Source of the DNA: JBPBQZ01 sp050955105
GTDB lineage: Bacteria > Pseudomonadota > Gammaproteobacteria > Burkholderiales > Burkholderiaceae
Direction of reading: 5' to 3'
Assembly (NCBI GenBank): GCA_050955105.1
Contig: JBPBQZ010000124.1
Coordinates: 1-48,680 of the forward strand
DNA length: 48,680 nt
The position numbers and the translations under genes are program-made. Each line of letters opens with the position of its first letter. Position 1 is the first letter of the stretch. This document shows, piece after piece, positions 41,622 through 48,680 of this stretch. The notes beneath the pieces are model-generated. The model did no database searches and was not told the DNA's origin. It was given only the letters and a program-made list of their open reading frames with translations.

Positions 41622-42857
41622 TCACCCCGCCGCCCTCGACTTACCGCCCTTCACCGGCCAACGCGCCAACTCCAGTCGCCCGATCTGATTGCGATGCACC
41701 TCGTCCGGACCATCGGCAATACGCAGCGTGCGCGCTTGCGCATACGAACGCGCCAACACGAAGTCTTGCGACACCCCCGCGGCGCCAAAGGCCTGGATCG
41801 CCCAGTCGATTACCTTGCAGGCCATTTCAGGCGCGGCCACCTTGATCATGCCGATCTCCTTGCGCGCCGCCTTGTTGCCCGCGGTATCCATCTTCCAGGA
41901 CGCGTGCAAGGTCAACAGGCGCGCCTGGTCGATCAGGATGCGTGATTGCGCAATACGTTCCAAGGTAACGGTCTGGTTCGCGATCGGCTTGCCAAACGCC
42001 ACGCGCGTTTGCACCCGCTGGCACATCAATTCGAGACAACGCTCGGCGCGCCCGATCAAACGCATGCAGTGGTGAATGCGCCCCGGTCCAAGTCGTCCCT
42101 GCGCAATCTCGAAACCACGATCTTCACCCAGCAAGATGTTACCCACCGGTACGCGCACGTTCTCGTAAAGCACTTCGGAGTGGCCATGCGGCGCATCTTC
42201 ATAGCCGAACACCGACAAGTTACGCACCACCGTCACGCCCGGCGTGTCGCGCGGAATCAGAATCATCGACTGCTGCCGATACTTATCCGGATTGTCGGGA
42301 TTGCTCTTGCCCATGAGGACGATCAAGGTACAACGCGGATCGGCAATCCCCGAGGTCCACCACTTACGACCGTTGATCACATAGTGATCGCCGTCGCGGC
42401 GGATCTCGGCCTGCAGATTGGTCGCATCGGACGAGGCGACGTCCGGCTCCGTCATCGAGAAGCACGACCGCGTGGTGCCGTCCAGCAAAGGCTGCAACCA
42501 CTTGGCCTTCTGCTCAGGCGTGCCGTAGCGCGCGATGATCTCGATATTGCCGGTGTCGGGCGGTGAACAGTTGAACACCTCCGGCGCGATCGGCGAGCGC
42601 CCCATGATTTCGCACAGCGGCGCGTATTCAAGGTTGGTGAGGCCCGGACCATGTTCCGCATCGGGCAGGAACAGATTCCACAAGCCTTCGGCCTTGGCCA
42701 GCCCTTTCAGCCGCTCCATCACCGGTGATTCATGCCAGGCATCGTCGGACATGGCATGCGAAGCAAATTCGGCTTCGGCCGGATAAACGTACTGGTCCAT
42801 GAAGCGCAGCAGCCGTTCCTGTAGCGCCTTGACCTTGTCGGAGGTTTCGAAGTCCAT
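41622..42857 (-). CDS. Acyl-CoA dehydrogenase, ACAD10/11-like
   Basis: A 411-residue acyl-CoA dehydrogenase of the ACAD10/ACAD11-like branch. Signs are CSPPDTGNIEIIARYG, the flavin segment CFSMTEPDVASSDATNL, INGRKWWTSGIADPRC, RLGPGRIHHCMRLIGRAERC, the RVAFGKPIANQ helix, and the end DGPDEVHRNQIGRLEL, where the catalytic acidic residue of this branch lies. The animal homologs act on long or 4-hydroxylated acyl-CoAs, but there a kinase domain is attached and here it is not. It is last in the leftward operon, with 2 bp between it and the MaoC gene. Confidence 0.93.
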   Translation of the reverse strand: MDFETSDKVKALQERLLRFMDQYVYPAEAEFASHAMSDDAWHESPVMERLKGLAKAEGLWNLFLPDAEHGPGLTNLEYAPLCEIMGRSPIAPEVFNCSPPDTGNIEIIARYGTPEQKAKWLQPLLDGTTRSCFSMTEPDVASSDATNLQAEIRRDGDHYVINGRKWWTSGIADPRCTLIVLMGKSNPDNPDKYRQQSMILIPRDTPGVTVVRNLSVFGYEDAPHGHSEVLYENVRVPVGNILLGEDRGFEIAQGRLGPGRIHHCMRLIGRAERCLELMCQRVQTRVAFGKPIANQTVTLERIAQSRILIDQARLLTLHASWKMDTAGNKAARKEIGMIKVAAPEMACKVIDWAIQAFGAAGVSQDFVLARSYAQARTLRIADGPDEVHRNQIGRLELARWPVKGGKSRAAG

Positions 42858-42859
42858 GG

Positions 42860-43723
42860 TCAGATCCCGGCCGTGCCGTGACTGATCACGACCACGTCGC
42901 GTTCAACCACGCGCGCGCGGAACAACAATTCGCTGCCTTTGCGCCAGGCTTCCAGACGGATGGTTTCGCCCGGGAATACCGGTGACGAGAAACGCGCGCC
43001 GATCGACTTCAGGCGCGCCGGATCGTTATCGCAAAAGCTCTTGATGATGCCGTAGCAAACCATGCCGTAGGTGGCCAGGCCGTGCAAAATCGGCTTCGGG
43101 AAACCCGCCTTCTTCGCAAACTCAGGATCCGCGTGCAGCGGATTAACGTCGCCCGACAGCCGATAAATCAAGGCGGCTTCCGGCCGCGTCGGCAAGTCGA
43201 GCAGCAGATCGGGTGCGCCTTCCGGCACCGACGGCATGGCCGGTGCGGGTGCGTCGCCGGTATCTTCGGCATTCGTGAAGCCGCCATCGCCGCGCAGGAA
43301 CAGCACGGATTCGACGGTCGCGATGGCCTGGCCGGTTGCGGCATCGGTCAGGTGCTTTTCCACATGCATCAACGCGCCCTTGTCGGCACCCTTGTCGACG
43401 ATGCGCGAAACGTTGCTGACGCTGGCTAGCGTGCCCGACGCCGGCAGCGGCGCGTGCATGCGCACGTGCTGCTCACCATGGACCAGCTTGTAGAAATTGA
43501 TCTTGAGATCTTCCCGTTCGCGCATCCAGAAGCCGGGCGAAGCCAGCACCGAGGCGAACGAGGGAATCGCCAGCAGATCTTTTTCATAGACGAAGCGCAA
43601 TTGCGCAGGGTCGAGCGGCTCTTTGCCGATGCCCAAGCCCAGCGCATAAAGCATCGTGTCTTTCGCGGTATAGGTGTGGCGCACTTCCGCCGAACGCCAT
43701 GCGCGTACTTTCTTGTAGTCCAT
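42860..43723 (-). CDS. MaoC-type enoyl-CoA hydratase (double hot-dog, hydratase 2)
   Basis: A 287-residue protein of two hot-dog halves. The C-terminal half carries the hydratase-2 motif YRLSGDVNPLHADPEFAKKA and GFPKPILHGLATYG, with Asp and His catalysts. The N-terminal half (FVYEKDLLAIPSFASVLASP, INFYKLVHGEQHV) is the degenerate partner fold. The layout is that of the hydratase part of peroxisomal MFE2 and of ChsH3/FOX2-like hydratases, forming (R)-3-hydroxyacyl-CoA. GGAG lies 8 nt upstream of the ATG. Together with the SDR at the operon start it would form a split MFE2-like pair. Confidence 0.93.
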   Translation of the reverse strand: MDYKKVRAWRSAEVRHTYTAKDTMLYALGLGIGKEPLDPAQLRFVYEKDLLAIPSFASVLASPGFWMREREDLKINFYKLVHGEQHVRMHAPLPASGTLASVSNVSRIVDKGADKGALMHVEKHLTDAATGQAIATVESVLFLRGDGGFTNAEDTGDAPAPAMPSVPEGAPDLLLDLPTRPEAALIYRLSGDVNPLHADPEFAKKAGFPKPILHGLATYGMVCYGIIKSFCDNDPARLKSIGARFSSPVFPGETIRLEAWRKGSELLFRARVVERDVVVISHGTAGI

Positions 43724-43748
43724 GGTGTGCTCCGTTGACTTGTTTTAT

Positions 43749-44486
43749 TTAGGCGGGTGACAACAACAGCCGCCTGAGCGTCTCGCGTTGCGCCGGGCCG
43801 ATGCCGAGCGCCTGCTCGAGATACGCATCGATCGAGCCGTGGCGCTCTTCCATGGCCGCGAAGGCCACCTCCAGATACTCGGCATGCACGCCGCTTAGCA
43901 CCGACACGTCGCTGGTAGCGCCGGCCGGTCGCCATAAGCCATTGCTGCGCATGAAATCGGCGATGATCGCCGCGCGCGGAATATCCACTGCGAGCAGGAT
44001 CAGGGCCGCGCCGAAACCGGTGCGGTCCTTGCCCGCGGTGCAATGGAAAGCGAAGGGGTAATTGGCTTCGTCCAACAGCAATTGCAATAGCGACGTATAG
44101 GTCTCGGTGCGTTCGAAGACGAAGCGTCGATAGACCTTGCGCATGACGTCGCGCACGCCATCGTCGTCGACCTCGCCTGCCGCCCGCGCCGCGCGCAGCG
44201 TTCCCACCGCGCGCGGTTCGATCGGTAGATGGACGTCGCTGACGGCGCGCGCCGCGATGTAGCCAGGCGCGGCTGCGCGCTCGGCTACGCCCCGCAAATC
44301 GACCACCGTGCGAATGCCGATCTGGTCGATAAACGCCTGCTCCTCATCCGACAGTGCGCCGAAGTGGCTGGTGCGGAAGATACGTCCGCGGCGCAGCGCC
44401 GCTGCATACGGGCCGGGCAGATCCGCCAGATCGCGGAAGTTGGGCACGCTGCGCAACAGCGCGGGTGAAACGGTCGAGTCGGACAT
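43749..44486 (-). CDS. MptpB-like tyrosine/phosphoinositide phosphatase
   Basis: A 245-residue cysteine phosphatase of the Y_phosphatase3 family. The phosphate loop is HCTAGKDRTG (Cys149, Arg155), with the AGKDR form seen in Mycobacterium MptpB and related triple-specificity phosphatases. The N-terminal NFRDLADLP and RRGRIFRTSHFGALSDEE are also family features. No signal peptide is present, although some homologs are secreted without one. It lies within an acyl-CoA catabolic operon, 46 bp after the acyl-CoA ligase and 25 bp before the MaoC gene, so a metabolic phospho-ester or phospholipid substrate is worth considering (inference). An upstream frame to 44633 is antisense of the ligase. Confidence 0.9.
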   Translation of the reverse strand: MSDSTVSPALLRSVPNFRDLADLPGPYAAALRRGRIFRTSHFGALSDEEQAFIDQIGIRTVVDLRGVAERAAAPGYIAARAVSDVHLPIEPRAVGTLRAARAAGEVDDDGVRDVMRKVYRRFVFERTETYTSLLQLLLDEANYPFAFHCTAGKDRTGFGAALILLAVDIPRAAIIADFMRSNGLWRPAGATSDVSVLSGVHAEYLEVAFAAMEERHGSIDAYLEQALGIGPAQRETLRRLLLSPA

Positions 44487-44532
44487 GTCTTCGCGAGTGC
44501 AATGCCGGTTGAGAAGGAAACCCCAGGCTGCT

Positions 44533-46062
44533 TCAGATGCGGCGACCCTTGCCTTGCCAATGCGGCTCACGCAAACGGCGCTTGAAGATCTTGCCGCTGT
44601 CTTCGCGCGGCAACGCCAGGTGAAACTCGACATTGCGTGGCACCTTCATCGAACCGAGGCGTTCACGAATGAACTGCCTGACGCCTTCTTCCGACAGCGT
44701 CTGGCCCGGCTGCAGCTCCACCGCGGCATGCAAGACTTCGCCGAGATCATCATCCGGCACACCGAAGATGGCGCAATCACGCACCGCCGGGCTTTGCAGC
44801 AGCACGGTTTCGATTTCCGCTGGGTAAAGGTTCACGCCACCGGTAATCACCATGTCGCTCTTGCGATCGCACAGGTAGAGGAAGCCGTCGTTGATGTAGC
44901 CGACGTCGCCCACGCTGATCAGCCCATCGCGCTCGACCGACGCGCGCTTCTCCGGCTGATTGTGATAAGTGAAATCGGGATACGCGGGGCAACTCACGTA
45001 GATTTCGCCGATGCCGCCCGGCTCGACCACACGGCCATCGTCGTCGTAGAGCGCAACCACGGTGCCCTCGGTCGGACGTCCTACCGTGCCCGGATGCTCC
45101 AGCCATTCCTCGGAGGTGCAGGCGAACGGCGTGCCGACTTCGGTGCCGCCATACACTTCATGAATGATCGGGCCCCACCAGTCGATCAGCGCGCGCTTCA
45201 CATCGGGCGGGCACGGCGCGGCGGTGTGGGTAATCCACTTCAGCGAACTCACGTCGTACTTGTTGCGCACTTCCACCGGCAGTTTCAGTATCCGCACGAA
45301 CATCGTGGGCACCATCACCGCATGGGTGATCTGATAACGCTCGATGTCCGCCAGGGTGCGTTCTGCATCGAAGCGGGATTGCATCACCAGGATGTCGCTG
45401 GTGTGCATCGCGAAGCGCGCGAAACCGTTGGGCGAGGTGTGGTACATCGGGCCCGTCACCATGCCGCGCATGTCGCCCGACAGGCCGTAGATTTCGCGGA
45501 AGTGCTTGGTACGCGCGGCGATCTGCGCAGGCGACGCCGGGTCGCGCCGCACGCCCTTCGGCCGCCCCGTGGTGCCGGATGTGTAGATCATGGTCTGGCG
45601 CGGCGGCTTCGGTGCGCCGTCCCACGGTTCGTGCGCAGACAACCAGGCGTTCCATTCGGTCGCGCCGCCAGGCACGGCAGCGCTTTCGGGTGACAGCTTG
45701 AAGTCGACAATCGATTCTGGCGGCGATGCCACCACGATCACCGGCAGCGTCGGCGGCAACTGGTCGCGCACGGCTGCCAACAGGTCGGCATGCGCCACCA
45801 GCACCTTCGGCGCGGCATCGCTGATGATGTAGGTCAGTTCGTCGCCCTTCGAGTGCCAGTTGATCGGCACGCCATAGGCGCCCAGCAGGTTGGCGCCTTC
45901 GCTGGCTTCAAGGAATGCAAAATCGTTGCGCAGCAAGAGCGCGACGACGTCACCCTCACGAATTCCCAGCGCGTCGAAGCCGCGGGCGGCACGCCGGCTA
46001 TTCGCCAATACTTCTTGCCGGGAGCGCACACGCTCGCCGGCAATCAGACAATCTTTCAACAT
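44533..46062 (-). CDS. Acyl-CoA synthetase (AMP-binding, class I adenylate-forming)
   Basis: A 509-residue ligase that activates a carboxylic acid with ATP and CoA. Motifs are the P-loop YTSGTTGRPKGVRR, YHTSPNG, aromatic-type HEVYGGTEVG, GDVGYINDGFLYLCDRKSD followed by the hinge ITGGVNLYPAEIE, and the C-terminal catalytic Lys in GKIFKRRLRE. The ATG at 46062 has a GAGGA site 8 nt upstream; the longer frame adds a basic unrelated leader. It is second in the leftward operon and likely provides the entry step. The substrate is unknown; similar enzymes act on steroid side-chain or medium/long-chain acids. Confidence 0.94.
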   Translation of the reverse strand: MLKDCLIAGERVRSRQEVLANSRRAARGFDALGIREGDVVALLLRNDFAFLEASEGANLLGAYGVPINWHSKGDELTYIISDAAPKVLVAHADLLAAVRDQLPPTLPVIVVASPPESIVDFKLSPESAAVPGGATEWNAWLSAHEPWDGAPKPPRQTMIYTSGTTGRPKGVRRDPASPAQIAARTKHFREIYGLSGDMRGMVTGPMYHTSPNGFARFAMHTSDILVMQSRFDAERTLADIERYQITHAVMVPTMFVRILKLPVEVRNKYDVSSLKWITHTAAPCPPDVKRALIDWWGPIIHEVYGGTEVGTPFACTSEEWLEHPGTVGRPTEGTVVALYDDDGRVVEPGGIGEIYVSCPAYPDFTYHNQPEKRASVERDGLISVGDVGYINDGFLYLCDRKSDMVITGGVNLYPAEIETVLLQSPAVRDCAIFGVPDDDLGEVLHAAVELQPGQTLSEEGVRQFIRERLGSMKVPRNVEFHLALPREDSGKIFKRRLREPHWQGKGRRI

Positions 46063-46128
46063 GACTCTTCCTCGGGATCCTGGCGATGACCGCGGCCGGG
46101 CACGCGCCGGCCGCGATACCAACTGAAA

Positions 46129-46902
46129 CTAGATGGTGATATGGAAACCGCCGTTCACGGCGATGTGCTGACCAGTCACGTACGAGGCGGCATTCGACAG
46201 CAGGTAGGCCACCGTGCGCACGGCTTCTTCCGGCTGCGCCCAGCGGCCCAGCGGAATTTGCGCCAGCATGTTGTCGCGGAATTTCTCGCCGCGCACCACT
46301 TCGGTCATCGGCGTTTCGACCACACCGAAGCAGATCGAGTTGGTACGCACGCCGTGACGGCCCCATTCCTTGGCGGACGTCATGGTCATGCCCAGCAAGC
46401 CCGCTTTGGCGGCCGCATAGTTGATCTGGCCGATCGAGCCCTTGCGGCCCGCATCCGACGAGATATTGATGATGGAACCGCGCTCGACGTCCCCTGCCTT
46501 GGCCCGCGCCACCATGTGGCGACCCACTGCCTGGGTCCAGATGAACGAGCCGGTCAGATGCACGTCGATGACGTCCTGCCACTGCTGCATCGTCATCTTT
46601 TCGATCATCGCGGGACGCGTGATACCGGCGTTGTTGACCAGACCCTGGATGCTGCCAAAGCGCTCGGCGCCTTCGCTCACGGCGCGCGTCGCCAGTTCCA
46701 CGTCGGTCACGCTGCCCACCACCTTCAGAACTTTTTCCGCAGGCAAGGTCTCGACCAGCGCGTCGAGCGTTTGCGCGTTCAGATCCACCGCAATCACGTT
46801 GCCGCCGAGTTCGATGCAAAGCTCGGTCAGCGCTTTGCCGATGCCCTGGCCGGCACCGGTCACGACCGTCGTGCGGCCTTCCAGAGTCACGAGTTGTTTC
46901 AT
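46129..46902 (-). CDS. SDR-family 3-hydroxyacyl-CoA dehydrogenase (FabG-like)
   Basis: A 257-residue NAD(P)-dependent dehydrogenase. The glycine motif VVTGAGQGIGKAL is followed by Asp40 in VIAVDLNAQ, indicating NAD preference. NNAG is in LVNNAGITRP, the catalytic Ser in INISSDAG, Tyr and Lys in YAAAKAGLLGM, and the end VTGQHIAVNGGF. AAGGA lies before the ATG. It is first in the leftward operon. Paired with the MaoC hydratase it would oxidise (R)-3-hydroxyacyl-CoA to the 3-keto form. Its promoter shares a palindromic site with the divergent thiolase-like gene. Confidence 0.93.
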   Translation of the reverse strand: MKQLVTLEGRTTVVTGAGQGIGKALTELCIELGGNVIAVDLNAQTLDALVETLPAEKVLKVVGSVTDVELATRAVSEGAERFGSIQGLVNNAGITRPAMIEKMTMQQWQDVIDVHLTGSFIWTQAVGRHMVARAKAGDVERGSIINISSDAGRKGSIGQINYAAAKAGLLGMTMTSAKEWGRHGVRTNSICFGVVETPMTEVVRGEKFRDNMLAQIPLGRWAQPEEAVRTVAYLLSNAASYVTGQHIAVNGGFHITI

Positions 46903-46966
46903 GCGGGTTCCTTCAATAGTCGATAGAAAAAATACTTAGAGCCTGCGAAAAATCGCGCGGTAGGCA

Positions 46967-46995
46967 ATCATGCCAAGCATCCGCATTTGGTTCAA
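46967..46995 (-). promoter_or_regulatory. Promoter of the leftward acyl-CoA operon
   Basis: Minus strand TTGAAC (46995-46990), 17-bp spacer, CATGAT (46972-46967). The -35 lies inside the palindrome at 46987-46999, in the same relative position as in the operon at 37754. Confidence 0.5.
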
Positions 46996-46999
46996 CCAA
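46987..46999. promoter_or_regulatory. Palindromic operator in the divergent acyl-CoA promoter region
   Basis: TTGGTTCAACCAA is a perfect 6-bp inverted repeat with a single central base. It overlaps the leftward -35, and a TACAAT box (47003-47008) that could serve the rightward gene follows at once. The matching regulator gene is not in the window. Confidence 0.6.
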
Positions 47000-47170
47000 T
47001 GATACAATCCGCTGCTTGTGAGCGTCAACCGCTCGTCGACTTTCGCGGCTCTCAACGGGCTGCGCGACGCGCCTGAGGGGCTCGGCCTGCCACGGCCATT
47101 GGCGGCATTTCACATTGATTTCGCACCGGTTTTCCGGACCTTTCATCTCTCATCAGGGAGCCTGCTGTTC

Positions 47171-48343
47171 ATGAGCATTCGAGGAAAAGCCTATATTGCC
47201 GGCGCGTTCGAGCATCCGACGCGCAAGGCACCGGATAAGACCGTTGCGCAGTTGCATGCGGAAAGCGCGCGCGGCGCATTGCTTGACGCCGGGTTAACCC
47301 TGAGCGATGTGGACGGATACTTCTGCGCGGGTGACGCACCGGGCCTGGGACCGCTGAACATGGTCGACTATATGGGCCTGAAAGTGCGCCATATCGACTC
47401 GACCGAAACCGGCGGTTCGTCGTATCTGATTCACGTGTCCCATGCGGCTCAGGCGATTGCCGCCGGCAAGTGCAATGTGGCGCTGATCACGCTGGCGGGT
47501 CGGCCGCGTTCGGAAGTGTCGCACGGTGCTGGCGTGACGCCGCGCCATGTCGGCGCGAACGTGCCCGATGCGCCGTTCGAAATGGCCTTCAGTCCGGTCA
47601 CCGTCAACATGTATGCGCTGGCTGCGGCGCGCCATATGTATGAATACGGCACCACCGCCGAACAGTTGGCGTGGATCAAAGTTGCGGCGTCGACGCACGC
47701 GCAATACAACCCGAACGCGATGCTGAAGAAAGTCGTGACGGTCGAAGAAGTGCTCGCCTCCGACATGATTTCGGATCCGCTGCACAAGCTCGATTGCTGC
47801 GTGGTCAGCGATGGCGGCGGCGCGCTGATCGTAGTGCGCCCGGAAATCGCGCGCACCTTGAAGCGTCCGTTAGTGAAGGTGCTGGGCGCGGGCGAAGCCG
47901 TGAAGGGCCAGGCCGGCGGCAAAGTCGACCTGACCTATTCCGGTGCGCGTTGGACCGGTCCGGTAGCGTTCGAGGAAGCAGGCGTAACACCCGCCGACAT
48001 CAAGTACGCATCGATCTATGACAGCTTCACCATTACCGTGCTGATGCAGCTTGAAGACCTCGGCTTTTGCAAGAAGGGCGAAGGCGGCAAGTTCGTGATG
48101 GACGGCAATCTGATCTCGGGCGTCGGCAAATTGCCGTTCAACACCGACGGCGGTGGCTTGTGCAACAACCATCCGTCGAATCGCGGTGGCATCACCAAAG
48201 TCATCGAGGCAGTGCGTCAGCTGCGCGGCGAGGCGCATCCGCAAGTGCAGGTGCCGAATTGCAATCTCGCGCTGGCGCAAGGCACGGGCGGCCTGCTCGG
48301 CAGCCGTCATGGCAGCGCTACCTTGATCATGGAACGGGAGTAA
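47171..48343 (+). CDS. Thiolase-fold lipid-transfer protein, Ltp2/retro-aldolase-like
   Basis: A 390-residue thiolase-superfamily protein of the nonspecific lipid-transfer (SCP-x/Ltp) branch. The place of the thiolase nucleophilic Cys reads STETGGSSYL (residues 77-86), with Ser instead of Cys. That argues against true thiolysis and for the Ltp2-type retro-aldol cleavage. IYDSFTITVLMQLEDLGFC, KKGEGGKF and NTDGGGLCNNHPSNRGG are typical of the branch. The ATG at 47171 (AGGGAG upstream) is chosen over a frame from 47018 that crosses the promoter region. It is followed after 2 bp by a DUF35 protein, the known obligate partner of Ltp2-type enzymes. Confidence 0.9.
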   Translation: MSIRGKAYIAGAFEHPTRKAPDKTVAQLHAESARGALLDAGLTLSDVDGYFCAGDAPGLGPLNMVDYMGLKVRHIDSTETGGSSYLIHVSHAAQAIAAGKCNVALITLAGRPRSEVSHGAGVTPRHVGANVPDAPFEMAFSPVTVNMYALAAARHMYEYGTTAEQLAWIKVAASTHAQYNPNAMLKKVVTVEEVLASDMISDPLHKLDCCVVSDGGGALIVVRPEIARTLKRPLVKVLGAGEAVKGQAGGKVDLTYSGARWTGPVAFEEAGVTPADIKYASIYDSFTITVLMQLEDLGFCKKGEGGKFVMDGNLISGVGKLPFNTDGGGLCNNHPSNRGGITKVIEAVRQLRGEAHPQVQVPNCNLALAQGTGGLLGSRHGSATLIMERE

Positions 48344-48345
48344 TC

Positions 48346-48680
48346 ATGACGACAATGCATCAGGACCGTAAAATCGCCGCGCCCGACATCCAGCCGGGTC
48401 TCGAACCGTTCTGGGACGCCGCCAAAAAAGGCGAATTGCTGATCAGTCACTGCAATGATTGCGGCGAATACATCTGGTATCCGCGGCCGATCTGCCCGCA
48501 TTGCTTTGCTGAAAATACTGCGTGGCACAAGGCTTCCGGGCTGGGCAAGATCTATAGCGTAACGGTCACCCGTCGCGCCGGGCCGATTCCGTTCGCGCTG
48601 GCTTATGTCACGCTCGACGAGGGTGTGACGATGCTTACCAACATCGTCGATTGCGATCTCGATGCCTTGCGCATCGGCGA
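48346..48680 (+). CDS. Zn-ribbon/OB-fold (DUF35) partner protein, 3' end outside window
   Basis: The first 111 codons of a DUF35 protein. The N-terminal helix (PGLEPFWDAAKKGELLISHC) leads into a rubredoxin-like zinc ribbon CNDCGEYIWYPRPICPHC, four Cys in two CxxC pairs, then the start of the OB-fold (GKIYSVTVTRRAGPIPFALA). GGGAG lies 6 nt before the ATG. Proteins of this type bind thiolase-fold enzymes and complete their acyl-CoA site. The C-terminus is cut by the window edge. Confidence 0.92.
   Translation, partial: MTTMHQDRKIAAPDIQPGLEPFWDAAKKGELLISHCNDCGEYIWYPRPICPHCFAENTAWHKASGLGKIYSVTVTRRAGPIPFALAYVTLDEGVTMLTNIVDCDLDALRIG

Noticed and set aside
44308..45693. 461-codon plus-strand frame
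   Set aside because: Antisense to the acyl-CoA ligase and phosphatase, both strongly supported; the translated sequence is Arg/His-rich noise.

Overview
The window looks like a chromosomal segment of a GC-rich betaproteobacterium, most likely a member of the Burkholderiaceae. The evidence is recurring Burkholderia-type gene neighbourhoods: selO-msrB-yciB-bolA-parvulin, divergent tesA/ybbA, DUF2844-DUF3443, a large one-chain PurL, and a PyrB with an N-terminal helical extension. The genus cannot be fixed from sequence alone. There are no rRNA genes, tRNA genes, CRISPR arrays or complete insertion sequences.

Layout. 1-2250: the more AT-rich tail of a surface-polysaccharide cluster (a COG5610-like protein cut by the window edge, and a family 2 glycosyltransferase). 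2.5-14.5 kb: housekeeping genes (ppiD, a small lipoprotein, tesA and ybbA divergent, pgi, bifunctional nnr, purL), with a strong bidirectional terminator after ppiD and another terminator after purL. 15.0-20.3 kb: a 1780-residue autotransporter with an ESPR-type signal region, about nine passenger repeats at a 258-264 bp period, and a C-terminal beta-barrel. 20.4-24.6 kb: a leftward run selO > msrB > yciB > bolA > parvulin. 24.8-30.6 kb: accessory genes (MFS carrier, CopC-like protein, LysR/SDR divergent pair, a decayed AbrB-type fragment, an aspartate carbamoyltransferase with an extra N-terminal domain, a small unknown gene). 30.6-37.6 kb: panE, DUF2917, DUF2844, DUF3443, an ECF-like sigma factor, an orphan clpP, a GNAT and a DoxX-like protein.

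37.7-48.7 kb: two acyl-CoA catabolic regions. The first (37754-40947) is a tight operon of two acyl-CoA dehydrogenase subunits plus an enoyl-CoA hydratase. The second is divergent. To the left lie SDR > acyl-CoA ligase > MptpB-like phosphatase > MaoC hydratase > acyl-CoA dehydrogenase, closed by a terminator. To the right lie a thiolase-like protein lacking the usual nucleophilic Cys and a DUF35 Zn-ribbon/OB protein, a pairing known from Ltp2-type retro-aldolases of steroid side-chain breakdown. A perfect palindrome TTGGTTCAACCAA lies in the divergent promoter region, and an 11/13 match overlaps the -35 of the first operon, so one regulator probably controls both.

The main candidates for something undescribed are: (1) this two-operon acyl-CoA regulon with an embedded phosphatase and a retro-aldolase-like end step; (2) the leader of the DUF2917 gene, where a strong promoter is followed about 140 nt later by an intrinsic terminator and then at once by a hairpin that buries the ribosome binding site, with no room for a promoter between; (3) the DUF3443 lipoprotein, which carries two DTG motifs about 210 residues apart, like a two-lobed aspartic protease.
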